Source: Sodalinema lacuna_A (lineage in GTDB: Bacteria; Cyanobacteriota; Cyanobacteriia; Cyanobacteriales; Geitlerinemataceae). From it: DNA of 64,000 nt. The position numbers and the translations under genes were made by a program. The DNA is taken from positions 43,423 through 107,422 of the forward strand of contig FSSI02000013.1 of the NCBI GenBank assembly GCA_900149785.2, read 5' to 3'. The notes beneath the pieces are model-generated. The model had not been told where the DNA came from. It did no database searches and saw only the letters and a list, made by a program, of their open reading frames with translations. Positions 31,741-41,344 of the stretch are shown here, piece after piece. Every line of letters begins with the position of its first letter. Position 1 is the stretch's first letter.

Positions 31741-34700
31741 TTCCCGATAACGTAGATACTCCCACACGCGATCGCAGCCCTCATCCATCAAATCAGCCTC
31801 CAGAATACGCTCAACATCCCAGCGAATCGCCAAACCATCCTGTCCTCCCGAAAGCAGAACCTGATGATCACGGCTAAACGCCACAGTCGTCACCTCCGAC
31901 TCATGGCCCACCAAACGGCTGAGAAACTCTCCCTCAGACGTATAGAGGTCAATCATGCCATCAACCCGACCCAGAGCCATGCGACGGCCATCAGCACTCC
32001 AGGCGATTCGTGTGAATCCCACGAGATCAGGAACTCGAAGATTTTTAATCAACTCCCCCTGGCGAGTCCAAAGCGTTAACCAGCCCTCACGACTCACCGC
32101 CGCAATTCGCTGACTATCAGGACTCACCGCCACCCCCCAAATGGCCCCATCATGGGCCTGGAGACGCTGACTCGGGCCTGTGGGAAACCGAGAAAACTGC
32201 TGCTGGTTATCCCGGCCCATCTCCCACAGATGAACGACCCCATTGAGATCCCCAGAGATAATAAACGACCCATCGGGACTGACCTGCAAATTCCACACCT
32301 GAGCCTGATGGCCCTCAAGCTGATGATAGAGACCATATTGCCCCATCTCGTTGGCTGTCCAGATCTTGAGAGGAAACAGGACCCCACCGGAGACCAGCCA
32401 GCGGCCATCGGGACTATAGTCTAGGGCCAAAACGCCCAAATCATCAGGTTGCCAGGTTTGAACCGACTCATCGCTCACATTCACCTCAAAAATCTCCCCC
32501 CCTGATGTGGCCGCCGCCAGCTTGGGGTCCTGGGGATGAATCGCCAGGCTATAAAAACGCCGGGAACTCAACTCCTGCCATTCCTTGAGTAACACACCCC
32601 GTGAGTCCCAGAGGCGAATATCCATACCTGAAATGGTGATCATTTGGCCGGCCCGGGGCGATGAGTCTGGGAAGGCCTGGACCCCCCAAACCACATCATC
32701 ATGGCCACTGAGAGTCTGGCGAAAGGGGTTCTCGATCTGCCATAACTGCAAGATCCCATCTTCCCCCAAACTTCCCAACAGCGTTCCCTCGGGATTAAAC
32801 GCAATTCGTCGTAGATGACTGTTATGACCTCGAAAGGTTTTTAACAGAGTTCCTTCACGGGACCAGAGTTTAATTTGCCGGTCGACTCCCGCCGAGGCAA
32901 ACTGTTGCCCATCGGGGCTAAAAGCCACCGTGGCCACTTCTGCGTCATGGTCTCGCAGGGTTTTGATCAAACCTTGGTCTCGTTGCCACAGCCGGACTGT
33001 ATGGTCACTATGGCCTGTCACCCAACGGTCTCCCTCAGGACTATAGGCGATCGCCAACCCCGAGGCCGAGTCCCCCGAGTCCGAGTCCCCCGAGGCCGAG
33101 TCCCCTAAAGCAGACACCTCCGTAAACCGGTGTCGTAACTCACCATCGGTTCCCCAGATGCGAATCTCTCCATCGACACTCATTGAGGCAACTTCTCCCC
33201 CCTGGGGATGGAACGCCACAGTCCGCAACAGGGCCTGATGGCCCTCAAGAACCTGCAATAACTCTCCCTCAGCAGACCAAAGCCGCACCGTGCGATCGGC
33301 CCCCACAGACACCAGTTGACGACCATCGGGACTCCAGGCGACATCCCAGACGGAATCCTGATGGCCTTTAAGGGTTCGTTGTCGCTGTCCGTCAACAGAC
33401 CAGATATAAATATCATGATTGAAGTTTGCCGCCGCTAAGAACTGGCTATCGGGGCTGAAGGCTACCCCATAGGGAATCCCACTATGGTTAAGGGTCTGTT
33501 GTAGAATCCCCTGACGGCTCCAAATTTTGACAGTTTCATCAATGCTGGAGGTGGCGATCCATTGACCGTCTGGGCTGAAATCTAGCCCCAGAGCCATTTC
33601 TGAGTGAGCGGCAATGCGATGAACTTGATGATTACCATATAAGGCTCGTTGCACACTTTCGTGAGTCTGTTGGTTTAAATGTTGACCCACTCCAGGCAGA
33701 ATGAATTGGAGTCTCAGAAAGCTCTCACGCGCTTGTAAGGCTTGAATGAGGGCATCGAGTTGTTGATTTGAGGCAAAACTCCCTCGGGAGGCGGCCATCA
33801 TGGCCTGAATTTCACTCACCGCCGCCTGTTGGTAAGCGCGGAACGTCCCAATTCCTAGGGCGATCGCCGCCACGAGGGCCACCGTTAACCCCGCCAGTAA
33901 GCGACGTTGACGACGACTACTTCGGCGTTCAACCTCCAGCCGTGCGGCGGCTTCTTCTAACCGCGCTCGTTCGAGTTTAGCTTGAACGTCTCGTTGTTCG
34001 AGGTCTTGGCTGGCGCTGAGATAGCGATAGTCGAGATCCCCGAGTCCTTTCTGTTGGGTCCATTCCAGAGCATCTTGTAGTGCTTTTCCTCGCAATAGCC
34101 GTGATTCATCTTGATAGTTGGACTCAATCCAGGCATTGAGTAAACTGGCATAGGGCCGTAGGCGATTCAGTTGCTCGTCAATCCAATGATGGTCAAAAAT
34201 CTGGTCATAAATGGGGTTTTTAACTCGGAGATAGCCTTGCCGTTTTTCGACGACCCCTGAGAGGATTAATTCTGTTTGATTGGGACATTCATTCGCCGGA
34301 ATCCAGGACTGGCTGGAGGGGGACTGTTCAGCGTCCCAAACTTGTCGGTAGAGAGTCAGCAGTTCGCCGACTCGTTTTTCGTCGTAGAGAAGGCGATCGC
34401 GGATGGTTTTAAGATGCTCGGGTTCGTCTTTGGCTTCCCAATGATGAAGAATGTCTTGTTCAACACAACCATCAATAAATCGGTCTATCTCTTGTGTCTT
34501 TCTCAGAGGTGGCAATGGAGATGTTTGAGCGCGTTGAACGACTAAGCGACAGAGTTTTTGCATTAAAAACGGTTGCCCACCACTCCAATACAAAATTCGC
34601 TCCAACGCTCTCTCGGGATGGGGGAGAACGGCGGCTAAGCCTTCAATAAGTGGTGCGGCTTCTTGAGATTGAAAGCCTCTTAAAGCAATGGCTTTGCCGA

Positions 34701-35304
34701 TGTTAAAGGGGGTACGATTTTTGTCGGCGATGAGTTCTCCAGGTGTGGTGACACCAAATAAGGCAAAACTTAAACGGCGATACTCAGACTGATCAGCTCG
34801 ACGATTGTAACAGCTCCGAATCAGAGCAAAAAAATCATCTGTGGCGAATTTTAGAGCTAAAATACTATCAATTTCATCGATTAAAATAACCAAGGGTTGT
34901 TCTGTTTCCGCCAGAAGAACCTCGGCAATAAAATCACCTAAGCGAGCCGAAGGGGGTAACTCTAACCGCTCTCGCCACCAGTGGCGAAGATTGGTTTTGA
35001 GCTGAAATTGTTTACTGAGAATCGCGGCGATCGCCGCATACCATTGTTCCACGGTCACCTGTTGCGTACCAATAGCGGTTAAGTCCAAGGCCCCCGGCAT
35101 CACCCCCGCCTCCCGCAACCGGGCCATCACCTGCACTCGCAGGCTGGATTTCCCCATTTGGCGGGAATTAAACACATAACAAAACTCGCCCCTGAGGAGT
35201 TCTGTAAACAAGACCTCGTCCGCCTGTCGGCGGACATAGGTCTGCGATCGCGGCGGAACACTTCCCCCAACATGATAAGAAAACTGGAGATAACGATCAG
35301 ACAT
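31684..35304 (-). CDS. AAA-like ATPase / membrane segment / 14 WD40 motifs
   Basis: 1206 residues. Residues ~10-390 form an AAA-like (STAND-like) ATPase: Walker A FNSRQMGKSSLR and Walker B LVILIDEIDSIL, then SFALFGVTTPGELI. Residues ~390-470 are helical with a charged coiled coil (LEQRDVQAKLERARLEEAAARLEVERRSSRRQRR). A hydrophobic helix follows at ~470-490 (LLAGLTVALVAAIALGIGTF). From ~555 there are 14 WD40 units (e.g. GLDFSPDGQWIATSS, DVAWSPDGRQLVSVG), enough for two seven-bladed propellers. The C-terminal end (RKTGNREQGVRVCSGNRE) is read from heptamer repeats and lacks the paralog's ending. It is the third gene of a minus-strand set, 38 bp after its paralog. A signalling or sensing role is likely by architecture; ligand unknown. 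Confidence 0.85.
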   Translation of the reverse strand: MSDRYLQFSYHVGGSVPPRSQTYVRRQADEVLFTELLRGEFCYVFNSRQMGKSSLRVQVMARLREAGVMPGALDLTAIGTQQVTVEQWYAAIAAILSKQFQLKTNLRHWWRERLELPPSARLGDFIAEVLLAETEQPLVILIDEIDSILALKFATDDFFALIRSCYNRRADQSEYRRLSFALFGVTTPGELIADKNRTPFNIGKAIALRGFQSQEAAPLIEGLAAVLPHPERALERILYWSGGQPFLMQKLCRLVVQRAQTSPLPPLRKTQEIDRFIDGCVEQDILHHWEAKDEPEHLKTIRDRLLYDEKRVGELLTLYRQVWDAEQSPSSQSWIPANECPNQTELILSGVVEKRQGYLRVKNPIYDQIFDHHWIDEQLNRLRPYASLLNAWIESNYQDESRLLRGKALQDALEWTQQKGLGDLDYRYLSASQDLEQRDVQAKLERARLEEAAARLEVERRSSRRQRRLLAGLTVALVAAIALGIGTFRAYQQAAVSEIQAMMAASRGSFASNQQLDALIQALQARESFLRLQFILPGVGQHLNQQTHESVQRALYGNHQVHRIAAHSEMALGLDFSPDGQWIATSSIDETVKIWSRQGILQQTLNHSGIPYGVAFSPDSQFLAAANFNHDIYIWSVDGQRQRTLKGHQDSVWDVAWSPDGRQLVSVGADRTVRLWSAEGELLQVLEGHQALLRTVAFHPQGGEVASMSVDGEIRIWGTDGELRHRFTEVSALGDSASGDSDSGDSASGLAIAYSPEGDRWVTGHSDHTVRLWQRDQGLIKTLRDHDAEVATVAFSPDGQQFASAGVDRQIKLWSREGTLLKTFRGHNSHLRRIAFNPEGTLLGSLGEDGILQLWQIENPFRQTLSGHDDVVWGVQAFPDSSPRAGQMITISGMDIRLWDSRGVLLKEWQELSSRRFYSLAIHPQDPKLAAATSGGEIFEVNVSDESVQTWQPDDLGVLALDYSPDGRWLVSGGVLFPLKIWTANEMGQYGLYHQLEGHQAQVWNLQVSPDGSFIISGDLNGVVHLWEMGRDNQQQFSRFPTGPSQRLQAHDGAIWGVAVSPDSQRIAAVSREGWLTLWTRQGELIKNLRVPDLVGFTRIAWSADGRRMALGRVDGMIDLYTSEGEFLSRLVGHESEVTTVAFSRDHQVLLSGGQDGLAIRWDVERILEADLMDEGCDRVWEYLRYRERKTGNREQGVRVCSGNRE

Positions 35305-35342
35305 TCACCGAGGGATTTGAGCGGTTAGATCGATGTGAGAGA

Positions 35343-38300
35343 TTAGTCTTGACAAAGAGATTGCCGATAACTGACATCAGACTCTTGACGAAGATAATCC
35401 TCCACCCGTTGACAACCATACGTCATTAAATCCAACGAGAGAATATTCTCCAAATTCCAAAGAATCCCTAATCGATCTTCACCTCCTGACAGTAAGAAGC
35501 GACCATCGGGACTAAACTTAACCGAACCGACCACAGACTGATGGCCACTCAGTTGGGTTAATAGCTGACCGTCAACGGTGTAAATGTCAATCTTACTATC
35601 GGTTCTGGCGATCGCCAACAATCGGTTATCGGAACTCCACGCCACCCGAGTTAGACCACTGGTCTCAGAAATCTGTATCGTCCTCAGTAGAGTCCCATCT
35701 CGCCGCCAAATTTTCAACTGTCCATCGCGACTGGCCGAAGCAATTTTTTCACTATCGGGACTAATCGCCAGGCCCCAAACCGCCGTCTTATGGCCGAGCA
35801 AAATGTGATCTGGCGTCTCCCGTAACTGGGACTCTTCCTCTCTATCTGCCGTTGTCTCCCATCCCCAAAGTTGAACCTCTCCTACCAGATTCGATAGGGC
35901 CACATAAGACCCATCGGGACTAAACGCCAAATCCCAAATGCGACTGTCAGAGGCCATCACACGTTGCTGCAAGGTCACCTCTCCTGACTCCTCCTCGCGC
36001 CAGACCTTGATATAAAAGTCATCTCCCCCCGAAACAAACCACCGGCCATCGGGATGATAGGACAAACTCCAAATCGCTAACGCATGGGCTGACCAACTCC
36101 TGATGGCCCCATTCTCCGTATTGACCTGATAGAGCGAGCCATTGGCATTACCCACCAGCAACTGGTCTCGTTTAGGATGAAACGTTAGACTGTACAGTTC
36201 TCGGGACCCTAACTCGTTAAATTCCCTCACCAAACGACCGGCCTCATCCCAGAGACGGACTTCCGTTCTCGCTAGCGTCGCGAACCGAGACGGGAGAGGC
36301 GATGATGGAGGAGCGTAGGCGACATTCCAGACCACCTCACGGTGACCGTAGAGCGGTTGCACAAACTCATTATCGACTTGCCACAGCCGTATAAACCCAT
36401 CTTCCCCAGCACTGGCCACCTGAGTGCCTTTGGGACTAAACGCCACTCCACGGATGGTACTTCCATGACCCCGTAGGGTTCTCAATAAGGTTCCCTGGCG
36501 CGACCAAATTCGTAACTGACCATCGGCAGACCCGGAGACGAGCCGCTCTCCATCACGACTGATCGCAATACTAATCACCTCAGCCTCATGACCCTCTAGG
36601 GTTTGCAATAACTGACCCTCGCGACTCCACACCCGCACTTGATTGTCGCCATGGCCCGAGATCAAACGCTCTCCATCGGGAGTATAGACAACAGACCACG
36701 CCGAACTCTCGCTCTCTTGAAAGCTGCTGAGTAAGGTTCCATCCCGTTGCCAACGTTTGATACTCCCATCGACACTGGCCGAGGCAAATTCCTCTCCTTC
36801 GGGACTAAAGGCCGTTCGCCACACGGCCGCCTCATGGCCCGTTAGCGTTTGCAGAAGAGTTCCCGTCACAGACCAAACCTTGAGGGTTAGATCACTGCTG
36901 GCTGAGATGAGTTGCTGACCATCAGGACTCCAAGACACAGACCAGACCGCTGCGTCATGGCCGCTGAGGGTCGTCTCTAAATGGCCATCGACCGACCAAA
37001 TATGAATTGCACCATTGAGGGTGGGTATGGCTAAAAATTGACTATCGGGGCTAAAGCTGATGCTATAGACGGTCGCCTCTTGGGGTAGGGTCTGAAGTAG
37101 GGTTCCATCCCGTCGCCAAATTTTGGCGGTTGTGTCAGAACCGGAACTGGCGATGAGTTGTCCGTCGGGGCTGAAGTCCACCCCTAAGGCCCCCCCGGTG
37201 TGGGCGTGCAATCGATTAAATTCATGGTTGCCCTGGATGGCTTGTTCTAAGGTTTGACGGCTGTCTTGGTCCAGTTCTCGGCGAATCTCATGGCTGATAA
37301 ACTGCAACCGTTTGAAGTTATGGCGGGCTTGCAGGGCTTGTACGAGGGCATCGAGGCGCTGGTTAGAGGCGTAACTGCCCCTGGAGGCGGCCATGATGGC
37401 TCGGACTTGGCTGAGGGAGGCCCGTTGATAGGCTCGGAAGGTGATCGTCCCGAGACCGATCGCCCCAATCAGAGCGACGCTTAAGACGGCGAGAAACTGC
37501 CCTTGGCGACGGACGTTATGCTTTTGCAGGTCGAGGAGTTCTTGGGCTTCGGCCAGGCGTTCTTGTTCGAGTTTGCGTTGGATCTCTTGTCGTTCAAATT
37601 TGAGGGTTTGTTGAATTTCGTGTTGTTCGAGGTTTTGGCTGGCGGTGAGATAGCGATAGTCGAGATCGCCGAGGCTTTTGCGTTGGGTCCAGTCGAGGGC
37701 TTCTCGTAGGGCTTGACCTCGCAGCAGTCGCGAGTGATCTTGATAGTTGGAGTCGACCCAGGCGTTGAGGAGTGAGGCGTAGGGGCGCAGGTGGTCGAGT
37801 TGGTAGTCAATCCACACCAGGTCAAAGACGTTTTGGTAGATGGGGTTTTTGACTCGTAGGTAACTGTCGCGTTTCTCGACGACTCCCGACAGGAGCAGTT
37901 CGGTTTGGGTGGAGGATTCGTTGGCGGGGATGGGGTGATGTGGGGAGCGCGATTGTTCGGCCAGCCAGACTTGGCGATACAGGGTTAGGAGTTGGCCCAC
38001 GCGCCGTTCGTCGTAGAGGAGGCGATCGCGGATGGTTTTGAGATGTTCGGGTTCGTCTTGGGCTTCCCAGTGATGCAAAATGTGTTTGTGAACACAGATA
38101 TCGATGAGGTTTTCGATCCAGCTCGGGTCATCGGTTTGGGGGACTTGTTGGCGGTTATAGTGACTGACGACCAGGTTACAGAGTTTTTGCATGAGAAAGG
38201 GTTGCCCCCCGGTCCAATAGAGAATCCGCTCTAAGACCTGTTGGGGATGGGGGACAATCCCCATGAGTCCGGCGGCTAAGGGAGTGGCTTCTTGGGCTTG

Positions 38301-38951
38301 AAATCCGTCGAGGTAGATGCCCCGTCCGATGTTGAAGGGGGTGCGGTTTTTGTCGGCGATGAGTTCTCCGGGGGTGGTGACGCCAAAGAGGGCGAAGCTT
38401 AAGCGGCGATAGTCGGGGGATTCTGAGCGCAGGTTATAGCAGGTGCGAATCAGGGCAAAAAAGTCGTCGGTGGCAAATTTCAGGGCCAGGATACTATCGA
38501 TTTCGTCGATGAGAATCACCAGGGGGGTCTGGGTTTGCTCTAGGAGAATCTCCTCGATAAACTGCCCCAGACGGGCGGCTGGGGGAATGTCGAGGCGATC
38601 GCGCCACCATTGTCGTAGGGGGGTGGTGAGTTGGAACTGTTTGCTGAGAATGGCGGCGATCGCGGCATACCATTGTTCGACGGTCACCTGTTGGGTGCCA
38701 ATGGCCGTTAAGTCCAAGGCTCCCGGCATCACTCCCGCCTCTCGTAAGCGGGCCATCACTTGTACCCGCAGGCTGGATTTCCCCATCTGTCGGGAATTAA
38801 AGACGTAGCAAAATTCCCCCGCCAGCAGGGCATTCAAGAGTTGGTCATCGGCCTGTCGCCACACATAGGTTTGAGATTCAGGCGGGAGAGACCCCCCCAC
38901 TTGATAGCTAAATTGGTGTTGGGGTGAGCGGGGGGTTGGAGTCAGAGTCAT
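35343..38951 (-). CDS. AAA-like ATPase / membrane segment / 14 WD40 motifs (paralog)
   Basis: 1202 residues with the same order as its neighbour: AAA-like ATPase (Walker A FNSRQMGKSSLR, Walker B LVILIDEIDSIL), helical linker with a longer coiled coil (EQHEIQQTLKFERQEIQRKL), a hydrophobic helix (QFLAVLSVALIGAIGLGTITF) and 14 WD40 motifs. About 64 residues around Walker A, from GEFCYVFNSRQ to AAILSKQFQL, are identical to the neighbour, while the WD40 regions have diverged, which suggests duplication with later gene conversion or strong constraint on the ATPase. It lies 20 bp after the HTH-AAA gene and 38 bp before the paralog, so the three genes are probably co-transcribed. Confidence 0.86.
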   Translation of the reverse strand: MTLTPTPRSPQHQFSYQVGGSLPPESQTYVWRQADDQLLNALLAGEFCYVFNSRQMGKSSLRVQVMARLREAGVMPGALDLTAIGTQQVTVEQWYAAIAAILSKQFQLTTPLRQWWRDRLDIPPAARLGQFIEEILLEQTQTPLVILIDEIDSILALKFATDDFFALIRTCYNLRSESPDYRRLSFALFGVTTPGELIADKNRTPFNIGRGIYLDGFQAQEATPLAAGLMGIVPHPQQVLERILYWTGGQPFLMQKLCNLVVSHYNRQQVPQTDDPSWIENLIDICVHKHILHHWEAQDEPEHLKTIRDRLLYDERRVGQLLTLYRQVWLAEQSRSPHHPIPANESSTQTELLLSGVVEKRDSYLRVKNPIYQNVFDLVWIDYQLDHLRPYASLLNAWVDSNYQDHSRLLRGQALREALDWTQRKSLGDLDYRYLTASQNLEQHEIQQTLKFERQEIQRKLEQERLAEAQELLDLQKHNVRRQGQFLAVLSVALIGAIGLGTITFRAYQRASLSQVRAIMAASRGSYASNQRLDALVQALQARHNFKRLQFISHEIRRELDQDSRQTLEQAIQGNHEFNRLHAHTGGALGVDFSPDGQLIASSGSDTTAKIWRRDGTLLQTLPQEATVYSISFSPDSQFLAIPTLNGAIHIWSVDGHLETTLSGHDAAVWSVSWSPDGQQLISASSDLTLKVWSVTGTLLQTLTGHEAAVWRTAFSPEGEEFASASVDGSIKRWQRDGTLLSSFQESESSAWSVVYTPDGERLISGHGDNQVRVWSREGQLLQTLEGHEAEVISIAISRDGERLVSGSADGQLRIWSRQGTLLRTLRGHGSTIRGVAFSPKGTQVASAGEDGFIRLWQVDNEFVQPLYGHREVVWNVAYAPPSSPLPSRFATLARTEVRLWDEAGRLVREFNELGSRELYSLTFHPKRDQLLVGNANGSLYQVNTENGAIRSWSAHALAIWSLSYHPDGRWFVSGGDDFYIKVWREEESGEVTLQQRVMASDSRIWDLAFSPDGSYVALSNLVGEVQLWGWETTADREEESQLRETPDHILLGHKTAVWGLAISPDSEKIASASRDGQLKIWRRDGTLLRTIQISETSGLTRVAWSSDNRLLAIARTDSKIDIYTVDGQLLTQLSGHQSVVGSVKFSPDGRFLLSGGEDRLGILWNLENILSLDLMTYGCQRVEDYLRQESDVSYRQSLCQD

Positions 38952-38971
38952 CGGGACAGGCTAAGGAGAAT

Positions 38972-40306
38972 TTAGCTGGCAAAGTATTGGCGATAGAGTT
39001 CACAACTGGGGACGGCCAGACGGTCTTTGAGGGTAATGGCACTGAGGCCCTGAAGACGATAGGCGCTCTGATGGGGCAGTTCGATGCCGGCGGGGTTCTG
39101 GGCCACTTGTTGCATGGTGTCGAGTAGGCCAGGCTCTTGTTCCATCAGTTGCAGTTGCCGTCTTAGGTAGCTGTTGAAGATGGGATGGTAGGCGATCGCC
39201 TCGGAAGATAAGTCCTCGATGGTTAACTGCCCTTGAGCGAGATAAAACAAACACAATTGGGTTAAGTAGGGATGACCACCGACGAGGGCAAACATAGCTT
39301 GACTGTAGGCTCCGGGAGGATTGAGACCGTAGCGACAGGTCAGTTGCTCAACTTCTGTGGGGTTAAACTTCGGTAATTCCACCAGTAATCCCACGTTAAA
39401 GGGCGATTGATGCAAGGTTAAGGGCAGCCAGACTTCGGTGGAGTGGATAATGGCTAACCGCAGGTTGGTCCAGATGGCTCGTTGTTCGAGGCCGTAACGC
39501 CCTTGTTCGTACCAAGACCGTAACATCCCAAAGAAGTCGGTGGCCAGGTCCGAGTAGGCAAACAGTTCGTCGAGTTCTTCGATGACCAGTAATAATGGTG
39601 TGGGTGCGGCGGGCAACAGATAGGTTTCAAAGTAGTCTGAACAACTGTAACTGCTGCCAAATAGGTCATCCCAACGACTGGCGAGTTCGTTGGGGAGACC
39701 TAAGTCTTTCGCGACGACGGCACAGAACCATTGCAAAAACCGATCTGGGTCTTGCATGACTTGACAATTTAAGCCCTGGAGGTTAACAACGGAAGTACGC
39801 AGGCCGCGATCGCGGGCATGACTCAGGGTTTGCGCCATCAATGAGGTTTTGCCGAATTGACGGGGAGCTTTGATGCGAATCAGCGCTCCCGGTTTGAGGA
39901 CTTCTTGGGCGCAGACTTGTTCGATCTCACCACGGTAGGTATAAAAGGGCGAGTCCACAGGTAATTGTCCTTTCAACGGTGCTTGTTGTAAGGCCGCAAG
40001 GTCAGTGTCTGGGGAGTTTTGCTCCGGGTTAATGACATCGTGGCGACCCATTTTGAGGTTAAATGCCTCGAAATAGGAGTCTAAAGTTTGCCAATCGACC
40101 GGTTTGTGCCGACGACGGAGTTTGGTGAGGGTGTTGGAGCTTAATCCGGTTCGTTCTCCGAGTTGTTCGAGGGTGTAGGGTTTGCCCTGGTTGTCTTGAA
40201 TGCTCGACAAATGCTCAGCCGCCTGTAACCGCTGCCAGCCCTGGGAGCTAACAATCAAGCCACGTCTTCGTTTGTTAGGATTGTTAGAATGCGATCGTTC
40301 CACCAT
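38972..40306 (-). CDS. AAA-like ATPase with N-terminal helix-turn-helix
   Basis: 444 residues. Residues ~35-90 look like a helix-turn-helix (YTLEQLGERTGLSSNTLTKLRRRHKPVDWQTLDSYFEAF). From ~120 there is an AAA-like domain: FYTYRGEIEQVCAQEVLKPG, Walker A IKAPRQFGKTSLM, Walker B LLLVIEELDELF, then LRLAIIHSTEVWLPLTLHQSPFNVG and a winged-helix-like end. It shares the ATPase type with the two downstream WD40 proteins but lacks coiled coil, membrane helix and propellers. Being first in the set and having an HTH, it could regulate the set. A 20-bp dyad lies 100 bp upstream. Confidence 0.82.
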   Translation of the reverse strand: MVERSHSNNPNKRRRGLIVSSQGWQRLQAAEHLSSIQDNQGKPYTLEQLGERTGLSSNTLTKLRRRHKPVDWQTLDSYFEAFNLKMGRHDVINPEQNSPDTDLAALQQAPLKGQLPVDSPFYTYRGEIEQVCAQEVLKPGALIRIKAPRQFGKTSLMAQTLSHARDRGLRTSVVNLQGLNCQVMQDPDRFLQWFCAVVAKDLGLPNELASRWDDLFGSSYSCSDYFETYLLPAAPTPLLLVIEELDELFAYSDLATDFFGMLRSWYEQGRYGLEQRAIWTNLRLAIIHSTEVWLPLTLHQSPFNVGLLVELPKFNPTEVEQLTCRYGLNPPGAYSQAMFALVGGHPYLTQLCLFYLAQGQLTIEDLSSEAIAYHPIFNSYLRRQLQLMEQEPGLLDTMQQVAQNPAGIELPHQSAYRLQGLSAITLKDRLAVPSCELYRQYFAS

Positions 40307-41344
40307 GATAGGTCCTCAAGGATGTCAGGTTTTCCACTGAAGGGTCGGGACCCCATTCTATATCTTAACAAGCCTGACTTATCTTGGATCTGGGATGTTG
40401 ATTAAGATACGTGACTGCTCACGTATGGGTTTGACTTTTACTTAAAATTTAAGAGTTCTAGTTTATCTTGGCAGATTCTTTCGATGTTTTAATTATGACT
40501 GAAGCATCATTTCTAAACTTTTTTAAGTTATACACTCGGGAAACTAACGCCATTGCATGACTAAGTTTGTGCATAATAGGGGTTAAGTTACTCCCTTAAC
40601 TTGACATCGTTACTGGACTCATTTTCAGACAGTGAACTACGATAGCATATATCGTTATTTATGTAAACTATGATGACTATTTTTCGGAGATGCTTACTAG
40701 AAATAGCACTCGAAACAATTCAGACAGGAACCGGGATAAACTCAACGTTTCAGGGGCTGAGATTGACAAAGACGTTAGAGAATCTCATCGCGACCCCGAT
40801 GCGGCATCACCCTTCAATTTGCCATCGCGATGGTGACGTCTATCATCGTTGGTTGGTCCTGAATCACGTCAAGCCACCTCGTCAAGTGGAAATCAATCGT
40901 CCTCGGAACCAAGACCGAGGGTCTCAGGAAATTTCAGAAACTGACCTGAGGCGCGATCGCTCTCAAAGAGACCGGTTCTTGGCGAACATCACCCATCTCG
41001 TTTTGGAAGTCTTTGCCCCTTAAATACCCCAGTCTCAACTCCTTCCTAGGCAAATTCTATGATTGATGACGCATGACGATCCATCATAGAACAGAGATTG
41101 ACATGGCTATTGACATGGCACTTAAACGTAAAACCCCAGGCTGATTGAGCCGTTCTATCTTCCCGATACACCTTGAACATAACAAGGCTTAGTCATCTTC
41201 AATTCAGTCAGGGTTTAGAATGATCATAGGTTCAGGATCACGACGGTGATCAAGACAATGAACTTCTAAGGCTTGACCCCAGTCTATTTACACTGGGAGG
41301 GATCCTGTTCGAGCCTATCGTTTAATAAGCCATAAATACGACAA
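40307..41344. other. 1-kb intergenic region between divergent genes
   Basis: AT-richer than the genes on either side. It must hold the promoters of the minus-strand AAA set and of the plus-strand sensor kinase. Visible structures are a dyad at 40407-40426, an inverted repeat GTTAAG/CTTAAC around 40582-40600, TTGACA at 40601-40606 without a convincing -10 at the right distance, and CGATA/TATCG around 40640-40654. A 117-codon frame at 40670-41023 has no recognisable domain and no ribosome binding site; I treat it as doubtful. Confidence 0.6.
40407..40426. promoter_or_regulatory. Dyad symmetry upstream of the HTH-AAA gene
   Basis: ATACGTGA and TCACGTAT are perfect inverted arms around a 4-bp spacer. 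The position, about 100 bp before the ATG of the minus-strand gene with an HTH domain, suits an operator. Regulation is inferred only. Confidence 0.35.

Noticed and set aside
31497..31784. A minus-strand frame rich in GNREQGTGNREQ.
   Set aside because: Translation of the heptamer array in another frame; not a gene.
40670..41023. A 117-codon plus-strand frame in the intergenic region.
   Set aside because: No Shine-Dalgarno sequence, no domain and an unusual composition; kept only as a note in the intergenic entry.
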